This document shows, piece after piece, positions 9,637 through 18,605 of a DNA stretch of 35,818 nucleotides. The position numbers and the translations under genes are program-made. The notes beneath the pieces are model-generated. The model ran no database searches and was not told the origin of the DNA. It was given only the letters and a program-made list of their open reading frames with translations. This DNA comes from an uncultured Sphingomonadales bacterium (GTDB lineage Bacteria > Pseudomonadota > Alphaproteobacteria > Sphingomonadales > Sphingomonadaceae). Within the stretch, counting starts at the first letter, position 1, and every line of letters starts with the position of its first letter. The DNA lies in NCBI GenBank assembly GCA_903848655.1, contig CAINGT010000137.1, positions 1 through 35,818 on the forward strand, given 5' to 3'.

Positions 9637-10260
9637 GTGAAAGTTCAGGTCCTCAATCTGGACGGGACTGCCGCTGGCGATGTGGAATTGTCGGATGACG
9701 TGTTTGGCATCGAGCCGCGCACCGATATCCTGCACCGCGTTGTCACTTGGCAGCTCGAAAGCCGTCGCGGCACCGCTCGCAAAGCGCGCGAGCGCAGCGA
9801 TGTTGCCCGTACCGGCAAGAAATTCGGCAACCAAAAAGGTGGCGGTACTGCCCGTCACGGTGATCGCAAAGCCCCGATCTTCATCGGTGGCGGCAAGGCC
9901 CACGGGCCGCGCGTGCGCGATTTCAACCCGTCGCTGAACAAGAAAGTGCGCGCGCTGGGGCTGAAAATGGCGCTGTCGTCGAAGGCGCAATCGGGACTGG
10001 TGGTGGTTGAAAACCTTGACCTGACCGACGCGAAAACCAAAGCGCTTGCCGGAACATTGGCCAAGGCCAATTTCGGCAAGAAAGTGCTGGTGGTCGATGG
10101 TGATGCGGTCAACGCCGGGTTTGCCCGCGCGGCGCGCAATCTGATCGGGATCAACGTGCTGCCCGCCATCGGTGCGAACGTTTACGACATCCTGAAGCAT
10201 GACACGCTGGTGCTGACCCGCGCTGCGGTCGAAAAGCTGGAGGCGCGGTTCCATGGCTAA
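9637..10260 (+). CDS. rplD: 50S ribosomal protein L4
   Basis: A 207-residue uL4 with its long rRNA-contacting loop ([23 protein letters not shown] and following) that lines the peptide exit tunnel. The start is GTG at 9637 with AGGAGG upstream, giving [10 protein letters not shown]. In E. coli L4 is the S10-operon autoregulator; whether it acts on the leaders here is unknown. It overlaps rplW by 8 bases, consistent with coupled translation. Confidence 0.97.
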   Translation: MKVQVLNLDGTAAGDVELSDDVFGIEPRTDILHRVVTWQLESRRGTARKARERSDVARTGKKFGNQKGGGTARHGDRKAPIFIGGGKAHGPRVRDFNPSLNKKVRALGLKMALSSKAQSGLVVVENLDLTDAKTKALAGTLAKANFGKKVLVVDGDAVNAGFARAARNLIGINVLPAIGANVYDILKHDTLVLTRAAVEKLEARFHG

Positions 10261-10558
10261 GGATGCAATCGACACGCGGCATTATGACGTGATCGTGGCT
10301 CCCCACATCACCGAAAAGGCGACGCTGCTGTCCGAACACAATGCAGTGGTGTTCAAAGTCGCGCAAAGCGCGACCAAGCCGCAGATCAAGGCGGCGATTG
10401 AAGCGATCTATCGCGTCAAAGTCGCGGGCGTGAACACGCTGACGCAAAAAGGCAAAACCAAGCGCTGGAAGGGCAAGCCCTATACGCGTTCGGATGTCAA
10501 AAAGGCGGTTGTGACGCTGGCTCCGGGCCAGTCGATCGACGTCACCAGCGGTATCTGA
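10253..10558 (+). CDS. rplW: 50S ribosomal protein L23
   Basis: A 101-residue uL23, located at the tunnel exit where trigger factor and SRP dock. It contains the [17 protein letters not shown] opening and the basic [10 protein letters not shown] loop typical of the family. The ATG at 10253 lies within the last codons of rplD. Thirteen bases separate it from rplB. Confidence 0.96.
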   Translation: MAKDAIDTRHYDVIVAPHITEKATLLSEHNAVVFKVAQSATKPQIKAAIEAIYRVKVAGVNTLTQKGKTKRWKGKPYTRSDVKKAVVTLAPGQSIDVTSGI

Positions 10559-10571
10559 GGGCGCGGGAACC

Positions 10572-11408
10572 ATGGCACTCAAAAGTTATAACCCGACCAG
10601 CCCGGCACGCCGTGGCTTGGTCCTCGTCGACAAAGCGTCGTTGTGGAAGGGCAAGCCGGTCAAAGCTTTGACCGAGGGCAAGTCCAAGACCGGCGGACGC
10701 AACAACAAAGGCCATGTCACCAGCCGGGGCATCGCTGGCGGCCACAAGCAGACTTATCGCTTCATCGATTTCAAGCGGCGCAAGTGGGACGTGGCGGCAA
10801 CGGTTGAGCGGCTGGAATATGACCCCAACCGCACCGCGTTCATTGCGCTGGTCAACTATGCCGATGGCGAACAGACCTATATTCTGGCGCCGCAGCGGCT
10901 GGCCCCCGGCGATGTGATTATCGCGGGCGAAAAGACCGACGTAAAGCCGGGCAATGCGATGCTGCTGTCGCAAATGCCGGTCGGCACGATTGTCCACAAT
11001 GTGGAGATGAAGCCGGGCAAAGGCGGCCAGATCGCCCGGTCGGCAGGGACATATGTCCAAGTCGTCGGGCGTGACCGCGGGCTTGTGATCGTGCGGCTCA
11101 ATTCGGGCGAACAGCGCTATCTGCGCGGCGATTGCATGGGCACCGTGGGCGCGGTGTCGAACCCCGACAACGGCAACCAGAACCTTGCCAAAGCCGGTCG
11201 CAACCGCTGGCTGGGCAAGCGCCCGCTGACACGCGGTGTCGCCAAGAACCCGGTCGATCACCCGCATGGCGGCGGCGAAGGCCGCACCTCTGGCGGTCGC
11301 CATCCGGTTACCCCGTGGGGTAAGCCGACCAAGGGTGCCCGCACCCGTCACAACAAGAGCACGGACAAGATGATCATCCGTTCTCGCCACGCGAAGAAGA
11401 AGAGGTAA
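10572..11408 (+). CDS. rplB: 50S ribosomal protein L2
   Basis: A 278-residue uL2, a highly conserved protein needed for subunit association and the peptidyl-transferase centre. It has the [14 protein letters not shown] start, the [19 protein letters not shown] block near the N-terminus, and the C-terminal [14 protein letters not shown] motif with the conserved His at the catalytic-centre side. Normal length; 7 bases before rpsS. Confidence 0.98.
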   Translation: MALKSYNPTSPARRGLVLVDKASLWKGKPVKALTEGKSKTGGRNNKGHVTSRGIAGGHKQTYRFIDFKRRKWDVAATVERLEYDPNRTAFIALVNYADGEQTYILAPQRLAPGDVIIAGEKTDVKPGNAMLLSQMPVGTIVHNVEMKPGKGGQIARSAGTYVQVVGRDRGLVIVRLNSGEQRYLRGDCMGTVGAVSNPDNGNQNLAKAGRNRWLGKRPLTRGVAKNPVDHPHGGGEGRTSGGRHPVTPWGKPTKGARTRHNKSTDKMIIRSRHAKKKR

Positions 11409-11415
11409 CACCGCC

Positions 11416-11694
11416 ATGGCACGTTCCGTCTGGAAGGGCCCCTTCGTCGAGCTGCACCTGCTGAAAAAGGCGGAAGCCGCGCAGGATATCGGCTCGCGCG
11501 CTGGCCCGATCAAGACTTGGTCGCGTCGTTCGACCATTCTCCCGCAGTTTATCGGGCTGACTTTCAGTGTCTATAACGGGCACAAGTTCATCCCGGTGTC
11601 GGTCAACGAAGACATGGTCGGGCACAAGCTGGGTGAATTTGCGCCCACGCGCACGTTCCCCGGCCATGCCGCCGACAAGAAGGGCAAACGCTGA
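11416..11694 (+). CDS. rpsS: 30S ribosomal protein S19
   Basis: A 92-residue uS19 of the small-subunit head. Hallmarks are [12 protein letters not shown] at the start, the [19 protein letters not shown] segment and the [14 protein letters not shown] region. Its TGA overlaps the ATG of rplV by one base (TGATG), a translational coupling arrangement. Confidence 0.98.
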   Translation: MARSVWKGPFVELHLLKKAEAAQDIGSRAGPIKTWSRRSTILPQFIGLTFSVYNGHKFIPVSVNEDMVGHKLGEFAPTRTFPGHAADKKGKR

Positions 11695-12071
11695 TGAGCA
11701 AGCCTTCTGCCCCCCGTCGCGTCGCTGATAACGAAGCGCTCGCGGTTGGCACCACCATCCGTGGTTCGGCGCAAAAGCTCAATCTGGTGGCGGCGCTGAT
11801 CCGTGGTCGCAAGGCCGGTGATGCGCTGAATATCCTGAGCTTTTCCAAGAAAGGCATGGCCGTCGATGCGCGCAAAGTGCTCGCGTCTGCCATCGCCAAT
11901 GCGGAAAACAACCACAATCTTGATGTCGATGCGCTGATCGTGGCCGAAGCCAGCGTCGGCAAATCGATCACGATGAAGCGCTTCCACACCCGTGGTCGTG
12001 GCAAGTCGACCCGGATCCTTAAGCCGATTTCGCGGCTGCGGATCGTTGTTCGCGAAGTCGAGGAGGCCTGA
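11694..12071 (+). CDS. rplV: 50S ribosomal protein L22
   Basis: A 125-residue uL22, whose beta hairpin lines the narrow part of the exit tunnel. The N-terminal region ([19 protein letters not shown]) and the C-terminal hairpin ([21 protein letters not shown]) are typical. Macrolide contacts lie in this hairpin and no insertion or deletion is evident. It is coupled to rpsS and lies 3 bases before rpsC. Confidence 0.97.
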   Translation: MSKPSAPRRVADNEALAVGTTIRGSAQKLNLVAALIRGRKAGDALNILSFSKKGMAVDARKVLASAIANAENNHNLDVDALIVAEASVGKSITMKRFHTRGRGKSTRILKPISRLRIVVREVEEA

Positions 12072-12074
12072 TCC

Positions 12075-12776
12075 ATGGGTCACAAGACCAACCCCATCGG
12101 TCTGCGCTTGCAGATCAACCGCACTTGGGACAGCCGCTGGTTCGCCGAAGGGCGCAGCTATGAACGGCTGCTCAAGGAAGATCTGATCATCCGCAAGTAT
12201 ATCGTCGAAAGCCTGCCGCAGGCGGCGATTTCGAAAGTGGTGATCGAACGGCCCGCCAAAGTGTGCCGCATTTCGATTTATGCCGCGCGCCCCGGCGTGA
12301 TCATCGGCAAAAAGGGTGCCGATATCGAAAAGCTGCGCGCGAAGCTGTCAAAGCTGACCGCGAGCGATGTGAAGCTCAACATCGTCGAAATCCGCAAGCC
12401 GGAAATCGATTCGCGGCTGGTTGCGCAAGGCATTGCTGATCAGCTCGTGCGCCGCGTGGCGTTTCGCCGGGCGATGAAGCGCGCGGTGCAATCGGCGCTG
12501 CGGCTGGGTGCCGAAGGGATCAAGATCACCTGCGGTGGTCGGCTTGGCGGCGCAGAAATCGCGCGGGTCGAATGGTACCGCGAAGGCCGGGTGCCGCTGC
12601 ACACGCTGCGCGCGAATATCGACTATGCCGAAGCCGAAGCCCACACTGCATATGGTGTGATCGGCATCAAGACCTGGATCTTCAAGGGCGAGATCTTGGG
12701 TCATGACCCGCTGGCGCAAGATCGCCTCATGCTTGAGGCACAGACCTCGGGCGTGCGTCCGTCGCGCCAAGGGTGA
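12075..12776 (+). CDS. rpsC: 30S ribosomal protein S3
   Basis: A 233-residue uS3 with an N-terminal type II KH domain ([14 protein letters not shown] at about residues 74-87) and a conserved C-terminal domain ([26 protein letters not shown]). It forms part of the mRNA entry channel and helicase. GGAGG precedes the ATG. Usual length. Confidence 0.98.
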   Translation: MGHKTNPIGLRLQINRTWDSRWFAEGRSYERLLKEDLIIRKYIVESLPQAAISKVVIERPAKVCRISIYAARPGVIIGKKGADIEKLRAKLSKLTASDVKLNIVEIRKPEIDSRLVAQGIADQLVRRVAFRRAMKRAVQSALRLGAEGIKITCGGRLGGAEIARVEWYREGRVPLHTLRANIDYAEAEAHTAYGVIGIKTWIFKGEILGHDPLAQDRLMLEAQTSGVRPSRQG

Positions 12777-12785
12777 GGGTAAGCC

Positions 12786-13220
12786 ATGCTGCAACCGAGA
12801 AAAACCAAGTTCCGCAAGGCGTTCAAAGGACGTCTCCACGGCAATGCCAAAGGCGGCACCGATCTCAACTTCGGCTCGTACGGGTTGAAGGCGCTTGAGC
12901 CGGACCGGGTGACTGCGCGCCAGATCGAAGCGGCGCGCCGCGCGATCACGCGCCACATCCGCCGTCAGGGGCGGCTGTGGATCCGCATTTTCCCCGATCT
13001 GCCGGTGTCGAAAAAGCCTGCCGAAGTCCGCCAGGGCAAAGGCAAAGGGTCGGTCGAATATTGGGCAGCGCGGGTCAAACCGGGCAAGATCCTGTTTGAA
13101 CTCGATGGCGTGCCGGGTCTGCTTGCCGCCGAAGCGTTCAGCCGCGCGGCGATGAAGCTGCCGATCAAGACCAAAGTTGTCGCCCGGTTGGGTGACACGT
13201 CGCATCTCGGCGGCGAGTAA
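12786..13220 (+). CDS. rplP: 50S ribosomal protein L16
   Basis: A 144-residue uL16, contacting the A-site tRNA in the large subunit. It begins [16 protein letters not shown] and carries the [17 protein letters not shown] segment with the conserved Arg that RoxA-type hydroxylases modify in some bacteria. Twelve bases separate it from rpmC. Confidence 0.97.
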   Translation: MLQPRKTKFRKAFKGRLHGNAKGGTDLNFGSYGLKALEPDRVTARQIEAARRAITRHIRRQGRLWIRIFPDLPVSKKPAEVRQGKGKGSVEYWAARVKPGKILFELDGVPGLLAAEAFSRAAMKLPIKTKVVARLGDTSHLGGE

Positions 13221-13232
13221 GGAGGAAAGACG

Positions 13233-13451
13233 ATGTCCAAGTTCGAGGACTTGCGCCTCAAGAGCGACGACCAGCTTTCCGCTGATCTCGCCGAATTGAA
13301 GCGCGAACAGTTCAATCTGCGGTTCCAAGCCGCAACCAGCCAGCTGGAACGCCCCGCCCGCATTCAGGAAGTGCGCCGCCAGATCGCCCGTATCAAGACG
13401 CTGCAGACCGAACGGTCGCACGCGGCGCGGGCCGATACGGTCAAGGCATAA
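13233..13451 (+). CDS. rpmC: 50S ribosomal protein L29
   Basis: A 72-residue uL29, a two-helix protein near the tunnel exit next to L23. The family pattern [14 protein letters not shown] and RRQIARIKT is clear. A strong Shine-Dalgarno (AAGGAGGA) precedes the ATG. Confidence 0.96.
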   Translation: MSKFEDLRLKSDDQLSADLAELKREQFNLRFQAATSQLERPARIQEVRRQIARIKTLQTERSHAARADTVKA

Positions 13452-13462
13452 GGAGAACCGAC

Positions 13463-13732
13463 ATGCCCAAGCGTATCCTGATCGGGACCGTGGTGTCCGA
13501 CAAAAGCGAAAAGACCGTGGTGGTCAAAGTCGAGCGCAAGGTGAAACACCCGCTTTACGGCAAGATCATCCGGCGGTCGAAAAAGTACCACGCCCATGAC
13601 GAGGACAATGCGTTCAAGCTGGGTGAAACCGTGCGCATCGAAGAAACCGCGCCGTATTCCAAGCTGAAGACGTGGAAGGTCATCGACCGCGTCTTGGCCG
13701 GGAAGACAGCAGCAATCGAAGCAGACGTCTGA
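13463..13732 (+). CDS. rpsQ: 30S ribosomal protein S17
   Basis: An 89-residue uS17, an OB-fold primary 16S rRNA binder. It begins [21 protein letters not shown] and has the [20 protein letters not shown] segment. In E. coli this is the last gene of the S10 operon; here a 97-base gap with two hairpins follows it. Confidence 0.97.
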   Translation: MPKRILIGTVVSDKSEKTVVVKVERKVKHPLYGKIIRRSKKYHAHDEDNAFKLGETVRIEETAPYSKLKTWKVIDRVLAGKTAAIEADV

Positions 13733-13736
13733 CGGT

Positions 13737-13805
13737 TCGGGCAGCGCCGGTTTGGCACTGCCCGATCCATACGCGAAATTTGGAACTGCCGGACTGGTTC
13801 CGGCA
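13737..13805 (+). other. Two hairpins at the S10/spc boundary
   Basis: TCGGGCAG (13737-13744) pairs with CTGCCCGA (13758-13765), and an inner GCC/GGC adds three pairs. A second stem, TGCCGGA (13787-13793) with TCCGGCA (13799-13805), follows. There is no T-run, so these are not classic terminators. They mark the junction between the gene sets that form separate operons in E. coli. Confidence 0.45.
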
Positions 13806-13829
13806 AGCCAGTGAGAAGGAACCGGATCC

Positions 13830-14198
13830 ATGATCCAGATGCAATCCAATCTCGAAGTCGCGGACAACAGCGGCGCGAAGCGCGTCCAGTGCATCAAAGT
13901 GCTGGGCGGGTCAAAGCGCCGGTTCGCTGGCGTCGGCGACATCATCGTGGTGTCGATCAAGGACGCGCAGCCGCGTGCCCGCGTCAAAAAGGGTGATGTG
14001 CACCGCGCGGTGATCGTGCGCACGCGCAAAGATGTGCGCCGCGCCGATGGCAGCGTGATCCGTTTTGACACCAACGCTGCGGTGCTGGTTGGCAAGAACG
14101 AAGAACCCATTGGCACTCGCATCTTTGGCCCGGTGGTGCGCGAACTGCGCGCGCGCGGGTTCTTGAAGATCATCAGCCTTGCGCCGGAGGTGCTGTGA
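13830..14198 (+). CDS. rplN: 50S ribosomal protein L14
   Basis: A 122-residue uL14, which forms an intersubunit bridge and is the docking site of the silencing factor RsfS. It begins [27 protein letters not shown], the standard opening, and ends [18 protein letters not shown] lies before the ATG. The final TGA overlaps the rplX start. Confidence 0.98.
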   Translation: MIQMQSNLEVADNSGAKRVQCIKVLGGSKRRFAGVGDIIVVSIKDAQPRARVKKGDVHRAVIVRTRKDVRRADGSVIRFDTNAAVLVGKNEEPIGTRIFGPVVRELRARGFLKIISLAPEVL

Positions 14199-14515
14199 TG
14201 TCGGCTGCGAAGATCAAGAAGGGCGATTCGGTCGTCGTGCGTTCGGGCAAGGACAAAGGCCGTACCGGTACGGTCGTGCAAGTCCTGCCCAAAGAGGGCA
14301 AAGTTGTCGTCGGCGGGATCAACGTCGCCGTGCGCCATCGCAAGCCGAGCCAGGCGAACCCGCAAGGCGGTCTCGACCGGTTTGAAGCGCCGATGCACAT
14401 CTCGAAAGTGGCTGTGGCCGACAAGGATGGCTCAGCCACCCGTGTCCGCTTTGAAACCCGCGATGGCAAGAAAGTGCGCGTCGCGGTCAAGTCCGGGGAG
14501 ACGATCGATGGGTGA
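14198..14515 (+). CDS. rplX: 50S ribosomal protein L24
   Basis: A 105-residue uL24, an assembly initiator with an N-terminal KOW motif ([20 protein letters not shown]). The ATG at 14198 overlaps the rplN stop as TGATG and has GGAGG 7 bases upstream; the in-frame GTG three bases earlier is less likely. It overlaps rplE by 8 bases. Confidence 0.96.
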   Translation: MSAAKIKKGDSVVVRSGKDKGRTGTVVQVLPKEGKVVVGGINVAVRHRKPSQANPQGGLDRFEAPMHISKVAVADKDGSATRVRFETRDGKKVRVAVKSGETIDG

Positions 14516-15089
14516 GACATACACACCGCGCCTGAAGACCAAGTTCGAGGCTGAAATTGCCGCCGCGATGCAGGCCAAATTCGGTTACACCAACGCGATG
14601 CAGATACCCCGGATCGAAAAGATCACGCTCAATATGGGCGTTGGCGAAGCCAGCCAAGACAAGAAAAAGGTCCAGACGGCGGCTGGCGAAATGGAGCGTA
14701 TCGCCGGGCAAAAACCGGTGATTACCAAAGCGAAGAAGTCGATCGCCCAGTTCAAGCTGCGCGAAGGCATGCCGATCGGTTGCAAAGTAACCTTGCGCCG
14801 CGAACGCATGTACGAATTCCTCGACCGGCTGATCACCGTCGCCATGCCGCGCATCCGTGACTTTCGGGGGCTCAACCCCAAGTCGTTCGATGGCCGGGGC
14901 AATTATGCGATGGGGCTGAAGGAACAGATCATCTTTCCGGAAGTCAGCTACGATCAAATCGACAAAGTGCGCGGTCTCGATATCATCGTGACCACCACTG
15001 CCAAGACCGACGACGAAGCGCGTGAACTGCTTCGCCTGTTCGGTTTTCCCTTCCCCCAGGATGCCGCAGCCCAGGCGCAAGCGGCCTGA
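14508..15089 (+). CDS. rplE: 50S ribosomal protein L5
   Basis: A 193-residue uL5 that binds 5S rRNA and contacts the P-site tRNA. It contains the family blocks [35 protein letters not shown] and [18 protein letters not shown]. The ATG at 14508 lies inside the end of rplX. Much longer in-frame extensions upstream are shadows of rplX. The Ala/Gln-rich last ten residues are extra compared with E. coli. Confidence 0.97.
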   Translation: MGETYTPRLKTKFEAEIAAAMQAKFGYTNAMQIPRIEKITLNMGVGEASQDKKKVQTAAGEMERIAGQKPVITKAKKSIAQFKLREGMPIGCKVTLRRERMYEFLDRLITVAMPRIRDFRGLNPKSFDGRGNYAMGLKEQIIFPEVSYDQIDKVRGLDIIVTTTAKTDDEARELLRLFGFPFPQDAAAQAQAA

Positions 15090-15119
15090 CCGGCACTCTG
15101 ACAGAAAGAGCTTAAGTCC

Positions 15120-15425
15120 ATGGCGAAACTGAGTTCGATCAACAAGAACGAGCGACGCAAGAAGCTTGTTGTGAAATATGCGGCCAAGATCGCCGCGCTC
15201 AAGGCCAAAGCGGCCGACTGTGCGCTCGATGATACCGAGCGGCTGATCGCGCGGCTGAAACTGGCCGAAATTCCGCGCAATGCAAACCCGACTCGGGTGC
15301 GCAACCGCTGCAACACCACTGGACGTCCGCGCGGGTATTACCGCAAGTTCGGATTGTGCCGCATCGAACTGCGCGATCTCGCCAACAAGGGGTTGATCCC
15401 CGGCGTGACCAAGTCGAGCTGGTAA
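15120..15425 (+). CDS. rpsN: 30S ribosomal protein S14 (zinc-free type)
   Basis: A 101-residue uS14 of the long form: it lacks the CxxC pairs of the short zinc-binding form and so does not need zinc. The conserved end ([20 protein letters not shown] and [11 protein letters not shown]) is present. Thirty bases separate it from rplE. Confidence 0.97.
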   Translation: MAKLSSINKNERRKKLVVKYAAKIAALKAKAADCALDDTERLIARLKLAEIPRNANPTRVRNRCNTTGRPRGYYRKFGLCRIELRDLANKGLIPGVTKSSW

Positions 15426-15435
15426 GGATAGAGCG

Positions 15436-15831
15436 ATGGCATTGACCGACCCCCTGGGTGACATGCTCACCCGCATCCGCAACGGCCAGCGCGCGAAGAA
15501 GGATACCGTCCTGTCGCCCGCGTCAAAGCTGCGTGCGCACGTGCTCGAAGTGCTTCAGCGCGAAGGCTATATCCGTGGCTTTTCTGAAGACGCCACGGGC
15601 CAGCATCCGCAGTTGCGCATTGAGCTGAAATATTTCGAAGGCCAGCCTGCGATCAAGCATGTCGCGCGCGTGTCCAAGCCGGGCCGCCGCGTCTATTCCG
15701 GATCAAAGGAATTGCCGGTGATCCGCAATGGCCTGGGTATCACCATCGTCTCGACGCCGCGCGGCGTGCTTTCGGATGCCGAAGCGCGCGCTGCCAATGT
15801 CGGTGGCGAAGTGCTGGCGGAGGTATTCTGA
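15436..15831 (+). CDS. rpsH: 30S ribosomal protein S8
   Basis: A 131-residue uS8, a primary 16S rRNA binder and the spc-operon autoregulator in E. coli. It starts [17 protein letters not shown] and has the [20 protein letters not shown] end. Its TGA overlaps the rplF ATG by one base. Confidence 0.98.
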   Translation: MALTDPLGDMLTRIRNGQRAKKDTVLSPASKLRAHVLEVLQREGYIRGFSEDATGQHPQLRIELKYFEGQPAIKHVARVSKPGRRVYSGSKELPVIRNGLGITIVSTPRGVLSDAEARAANVGGEVLAEVF

Positions 15832-16364
15832 TGAGCCGCATCGGCAAAAAGCCGGTGGCCATTCCTGCGGGAGTGAGCGCCGACATCGCCAACGGCGTGC
15901 TGACCGTAACCGGGCCGAAAGGCGCGTTGACGCTGTCGCTCGTCGATGATGTTACCTATGCGATCAGCGACGGCACGATTGCGGTAAAGCCCGCGAATGA
16001 TTCGCGCCAAGCGCGCGCATTCTGGGGCTTGCAGCGCACGCTGGTCGCCAACCTCGTGACCGGGGTGACCGAGGGTTACACCAAAACGCTGCTGATCACG
16101 GGTGTCGGCTATCGTGCCAATGCGCAAGGGACCAACCTGAAGCTGCAACTGGGCTATAGCCACGACGTCGATTTTCCGGTGCCCGAAGGCATCGAAATCA
16201 AGACGCCGGACAACACCACGATCAACATTTCCGGGATCGACAAGCAGAAGGTCGGCCAGGTTGCGGCCGAGATCCGGCGCTGGCGCAAGCCTGAACCCTA
16301 TAAGGGCAAGGGCATCAAGTACCGCGGCGAGTTCATCTTCCGCAAGGAAGGGAAGAAGAAGTAA
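15831..16364 (+). CDS. rplF: 50S ribosomal protein L6
   Basis: A 177-residue uL6 with two repeated domains, placed near the factor-binding site. It begins [15 protein letters not shown] and has the C-terminal signature [21 protein letters not shown]. The stop TAA overlaps the rplR ATG. Confidence 0.98.
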   Translation: MSRIGKKPVAIPAGVSADIANGVLTVTGPKGALTLSLVDDVTYAISDGTIAVKPANDSRQARAFWGLQRTLVANLVTGVTEGYTKTLLITGVGYRANAQGTNLKLQLGYSHDVDFPVPEGIEIKTPDNTTINISGIDKQKVGQVAAEIRRWRKPEPYKGKGIKYRGEFIFRKEGKKK

Positions 16365-16714
16365 TGGCCAAGCTGTCTCTTTTTGCGCGCCGCCGTCGCC
16401 GCGTTCGTACCGCGCTCAAGGCGAATTCGGGCGGGCGCTTGCGCCTGTCGGTGCACCGTTCGGGCCGCCACATCTATGCCCAGATCATCGACGATGCGGC
16501 GGGCCGCACTCTTGCTGCTGCCTCAACGCTGGTCAAAGGCGAAAAGGCAATCGGGGCCAATGTCGATGCTGCGGCGCGGGTTGGCACCGACTTGGCCGAA
16601 AAGGCCAAAGCGGTCGGCATCACGGCTGTCGTGTTCGATCGCGGCGGTTTTCTGTTCCATGGCCGCGTGAAAGCGCTGGCCGATGCCGCCCGCGCGGGCG
16701 GGCTGGAGTTCTAA
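16364..16714 (+). CDS. rplR: 50S ribosomal protein L18
   Basis: A 116-residue uL18, the 5S rRNA-binding partner of L5. The basic N-terminus ([15 protein letters not shown]) and the [26 protein letters not shown] end are typical. Coupled to rplF by a one-base overlap and 3 bases before rpsE. Confidence 0.97.
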   Translation: MAKLSLFARRRRRVRTALKANSGGRLRLSVHRSGRHIYAQIIDDAAGRTLAAASTLVKGEKAIGANVDAAARVGTDLAEKAKAVGITAVVFDRGGFLFHGRVKALADAARAGGLEF

Positions 16715-16717
16715 GGC

Positions 16718-17449
16718 ATGGCTGACGACATCAACCTGGCAGGCGCTGGCACCGGTTCCGCCGCAAACGAAGCATCGCCTGCGCCCGAAGGACGCGGCCG
16801 AGGCCGTGGTCGCGGTGGCGAACGCGGCGGTGGTGGCGGTGATCGCGGCCGAGGCCGGGGTGGCAATGACCGCGACCGGCGCGGTCGGGGCAACAGCACC
16901 GACGACGCGGGCGGCGAGGAGCTGATTGAAAAGCTCGTCCACATCAACCGCGTGTCCAAAACGGTCAAAGGCGGCAAGCGCTTTGGCTTTGCCGCACTGG
17001 TCGTGGTGGGCGATGGCAAGGGTCGCGTCGGCTTTGGCCATGGCAAAGCGCGCGAAGTGCCCGAAGCAATCACCAAGGCGACCGCCGCAGCCAAGAAAAA
17101 GATGGTCCGCGTGCCGCTGAAAGAAGGTCGCACGCTGCACCATGACGGCAAAGGCCGTTTTGGGGCGGGCAAAGTCAACGTGCGCTCGGCCCCGGCGGGA
17201 ACCGGGATCATCGCCGGTGGCCCGATGCGCGCCGTGTTCGAAAGCCTGGGTGTGCACGACGTGGTGACCAAGTCGGTTGGCAGTTCAAACCCCTATAACA
17301 TGATCCGCGCCACATTCGACGCGCTGACCGACCAGACTTCGCCCAAGTCGGTCGCGCAGCGCCGTGGCAAGAAAATCGCCGACCTGCTGGGTCGTGGCGG
17401 TGCCGCTCCGGTCGAAGCCGTGGCCGCCGCCGAAGCAATCGTGGAGTAA
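16718..17449 (+). CDS. rpsE: 30S ribosomal protein S5 with RG-rich N-terminal extension
   Basis: A 243-residue uS5, against about 167 in E. coli. The S5 domain starts near residue 67 ([20 protein letters not shown]) and is complete, including the [12 protein letters not shown] and [16 protein letters not shown] regions. Ahead of it is a low-complexity extension. Residues 25-58 hold 12 Arg and 17 Gly as RG and RGG repeats, bounded by acidic stretches (residues 1-24 and 59-68). The ATG at 16718 has GGAG upstream and the extension is in frame with no internal start with a better ribosome site, so it is likely translated. S5 acts in decoding fidelity and at the mRNA entry channel; the extension would lie near there and could bind RNA. 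Confidence 0.97.
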   Translation: MADDINLAGAGTGSAANEASPAPEGRGRGRGRGGERGGGGGDRGRGRGGNDRDRRGRGNSTDDAGGEELIEKLVHINRVSKTVKGGKRFGFAALVVVGDGKGRVGFGHGKAREVPEAITKATAAAKKKMVRVPLKEGRTLHHDGKGRFGAGKVNVRSAPAGTGIIAGGPMRAVFESLGVHDVVTKSVGSSNPYNMIRATFDALTDQTSPKSVAQRRGKKIADLLGRGGAAPVEAVAAAEAIVE

Positions 17450-17455
17450 GAAACG

Positions 17456-17632
17456 ATGGCAAAGATCAAGATCAAGCAGATCGGCTCTCCCATCCGCCGC
17501 CCCGAACACCAGCGCAAGACGCTGATCGGCCTTGGCCTCAACAAGTTGCACCGCGTGGTGGAACTGGAAGATACCGCCGAAGTGCGCGGCGCGGTGGCCA
17601 AACTGCCGCATCTGGTCGCCGTGGTGGACTGA
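17456..17632 (+). CDS. rpmD: 50S ribosomal protein L30
   Basis: A 58-residue uL30. It reads [15 protein letters not shown], then [17 protein letters not shown], the family signature, and ends HLVAVVD. It starts 6 bases after rpsE and is the last gene before a strong terminator. Confidence 0.97.
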   Translation: MAKIKIKQIGSPIRRPEHQRKTLIGLGLNKLHRVVELEDTAEVRGAVAKLPHLVAVVD

Positions 17633-17660
17633 CGCTTGCGGTCCCGCACCAAACGATGAG

Positions 17661-17686
17661 ACCCCGGCGGAAACGCCGGGGTTTTT
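17661..17686 (+). terminator. Strong Rho-independent terminator after rpmD
   Basis: ACCCCGGCG (17661-17669) and CGCCGGGGT (17674-17682) form a perfect 9-bp stem closed by a GAAA tetraloop, followed directly by TTTT. It should end most transcripts from the S10/spc cluster before rplO, so rplO-secY-adk probably has its own promoter. Confidence 0.85.
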
Positions 17687-17719
17687 CGTTTTGGCGGAGA
17701 TCAGACCCCTATCTCAAAG

Positions 17720-17756
17720 CCCCCTCTCCTTTAGGGGAGGGGGTTGGGGGTGGGGG
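17720..17756 (+). repeat. GC-rich hairpin with G-quadruplex motif upstream of rplO
   Basis: A C-rich arm (17720-17729) can pair with the G-rich arm (17734-17743) across TTTA. From 17734 to 17756 there are four runs of 4-5 G separated by A, TT and T: an ideal quadruplex pattern on the mRNA-sense strand. Similar hairpin-plus-GGGTTGGGGGTGGG sequences are, as I recall, dispersed in many proteobacterial genomes; only one copy is seen here. The rest of the 336-base gap (17633-17968) shows no convincing gene. Confidence 0.6.
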
Positions 17757-17968
17757 CTCTCGGCTTGGTAAAAGTGTGCAGCACGCCCACTCCCCTGCAA
17801 GCGAGCAGAGGCATCGTCGCTGATTTGACCCAGTAAACCTTCGGCCACAGCGCCAGCTAAACCACCGCGCTTTGGCAAATGCGGAGGAATGGGGTGACAA
17901 ACGCCGGGTGAGCCGCTAAGCGCGCGCTTCCATCAAGCGCGACTCAAAGCGAAAGCGAGTGCTCCATC

Positions 17969-18454
17969 ATGATTAAACTTAACGATCTTCGGGACAATGA
18001 CGGCGCCCGCAAGGGCCGGATGCGCGTTGGGCGCGGCATTGGTTCGGGCAAAGGCAAGACCGCCGGGCGCGGGCAAAAGGGTGCCAAGGCGCGGTCGGGC
18101 GTGTCGGTCAACGGGTTCGAAGGCGGCCAGATGCCGCTGCACATGCGCCTGCCAAAGCGCGGCTTCAACAATATCTTCGCCAAGGATTTCGCTGAAGTGA
18201 ACCTTGGTCTGGTGCAAAAGGCGATTGACGCGGGCAAGCTTGATGCTTCCGCCGTCATCGACCACGCCGCGCTCAGGGCCGCCGGGCTTGGTCGGGGTGG
18301 CAAAGACGGCGTGCGGCTGCTGGCTAAAGGCGCTTTGACCGCGAAAGCTTCGTTCATCGTCGCAGGCGCATCGAAGGGTGCGGTTGGCGCAGTCGAAGCA
18401 TTGGGCGGCAGCGTGACCGTCGTGGTCAAGGCACCGGCACCCGCCGCCGACTGA
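17969..18454 (+). CDS. rplO: 50S ribosomal protein L15
   Basis: A 161-residue uL15. It begins [23 protein letters not shown] and has the [13 protein letters not shown] and [18 protein letters not shown] blocks of the family. No strong Shine-Dalgarno is visible. It is separated from the rest of the spc cluster by a terminator and a G-rich repeat, and heads a set with secY and adk. Confidence 0.97.
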   Translation: MIKLNDLRDNDGARKGRMRVGRGIGSGKGKTAGRGQKGAKARSGVSVNGFEGGQMPLHMRLPKRGFNNIFAKDFAEVNLGLVQKAIDAGKLDASAVIDHAALRAAGLGRGGKDGVRLLAKGALTAKASFIVAGASKGAVGAVEALGGSVTVVVKAPAPAAD

Positions 18455-18605
18455 ACCAGCGGTTTTAAGTTTTTGAAGCGGGCGCGGGGGTGTTGCATCG
18501 CGGTGCCCGTACTATATGGGCCTGCACGGGGGAGGAGCGACACGCGCTTTACCCCTTGCGTCCCGCCGCCCGGCAAAACGTGTCCGAAAGGTTTCGGTTC
18601 CGATC

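Noticed and set aside
7000..17450. A CRISPR array, tRNA or mobile gene within the ribosomal clusters
   Set aside because: No regularly spaced repeats, no cloverleaf-like sequence and no transposase or integrase frame were found by reading both strands; rpmJ and rpsD are also not present here.
17824..17852. A TTGACC-type promoter for rplO
   Set aside because: TTGACC at about 17826 is followed at 17 bases by CAGCGC, which is not an acceptable -10.
17709..17900. 63-residue minus-strand frame containing PPPPTPSPKGEG
   Set aside because: This peptide is the typical translation of the GC-rich hairpin/G-run repeat and is often annotated by mistake; no start signals.
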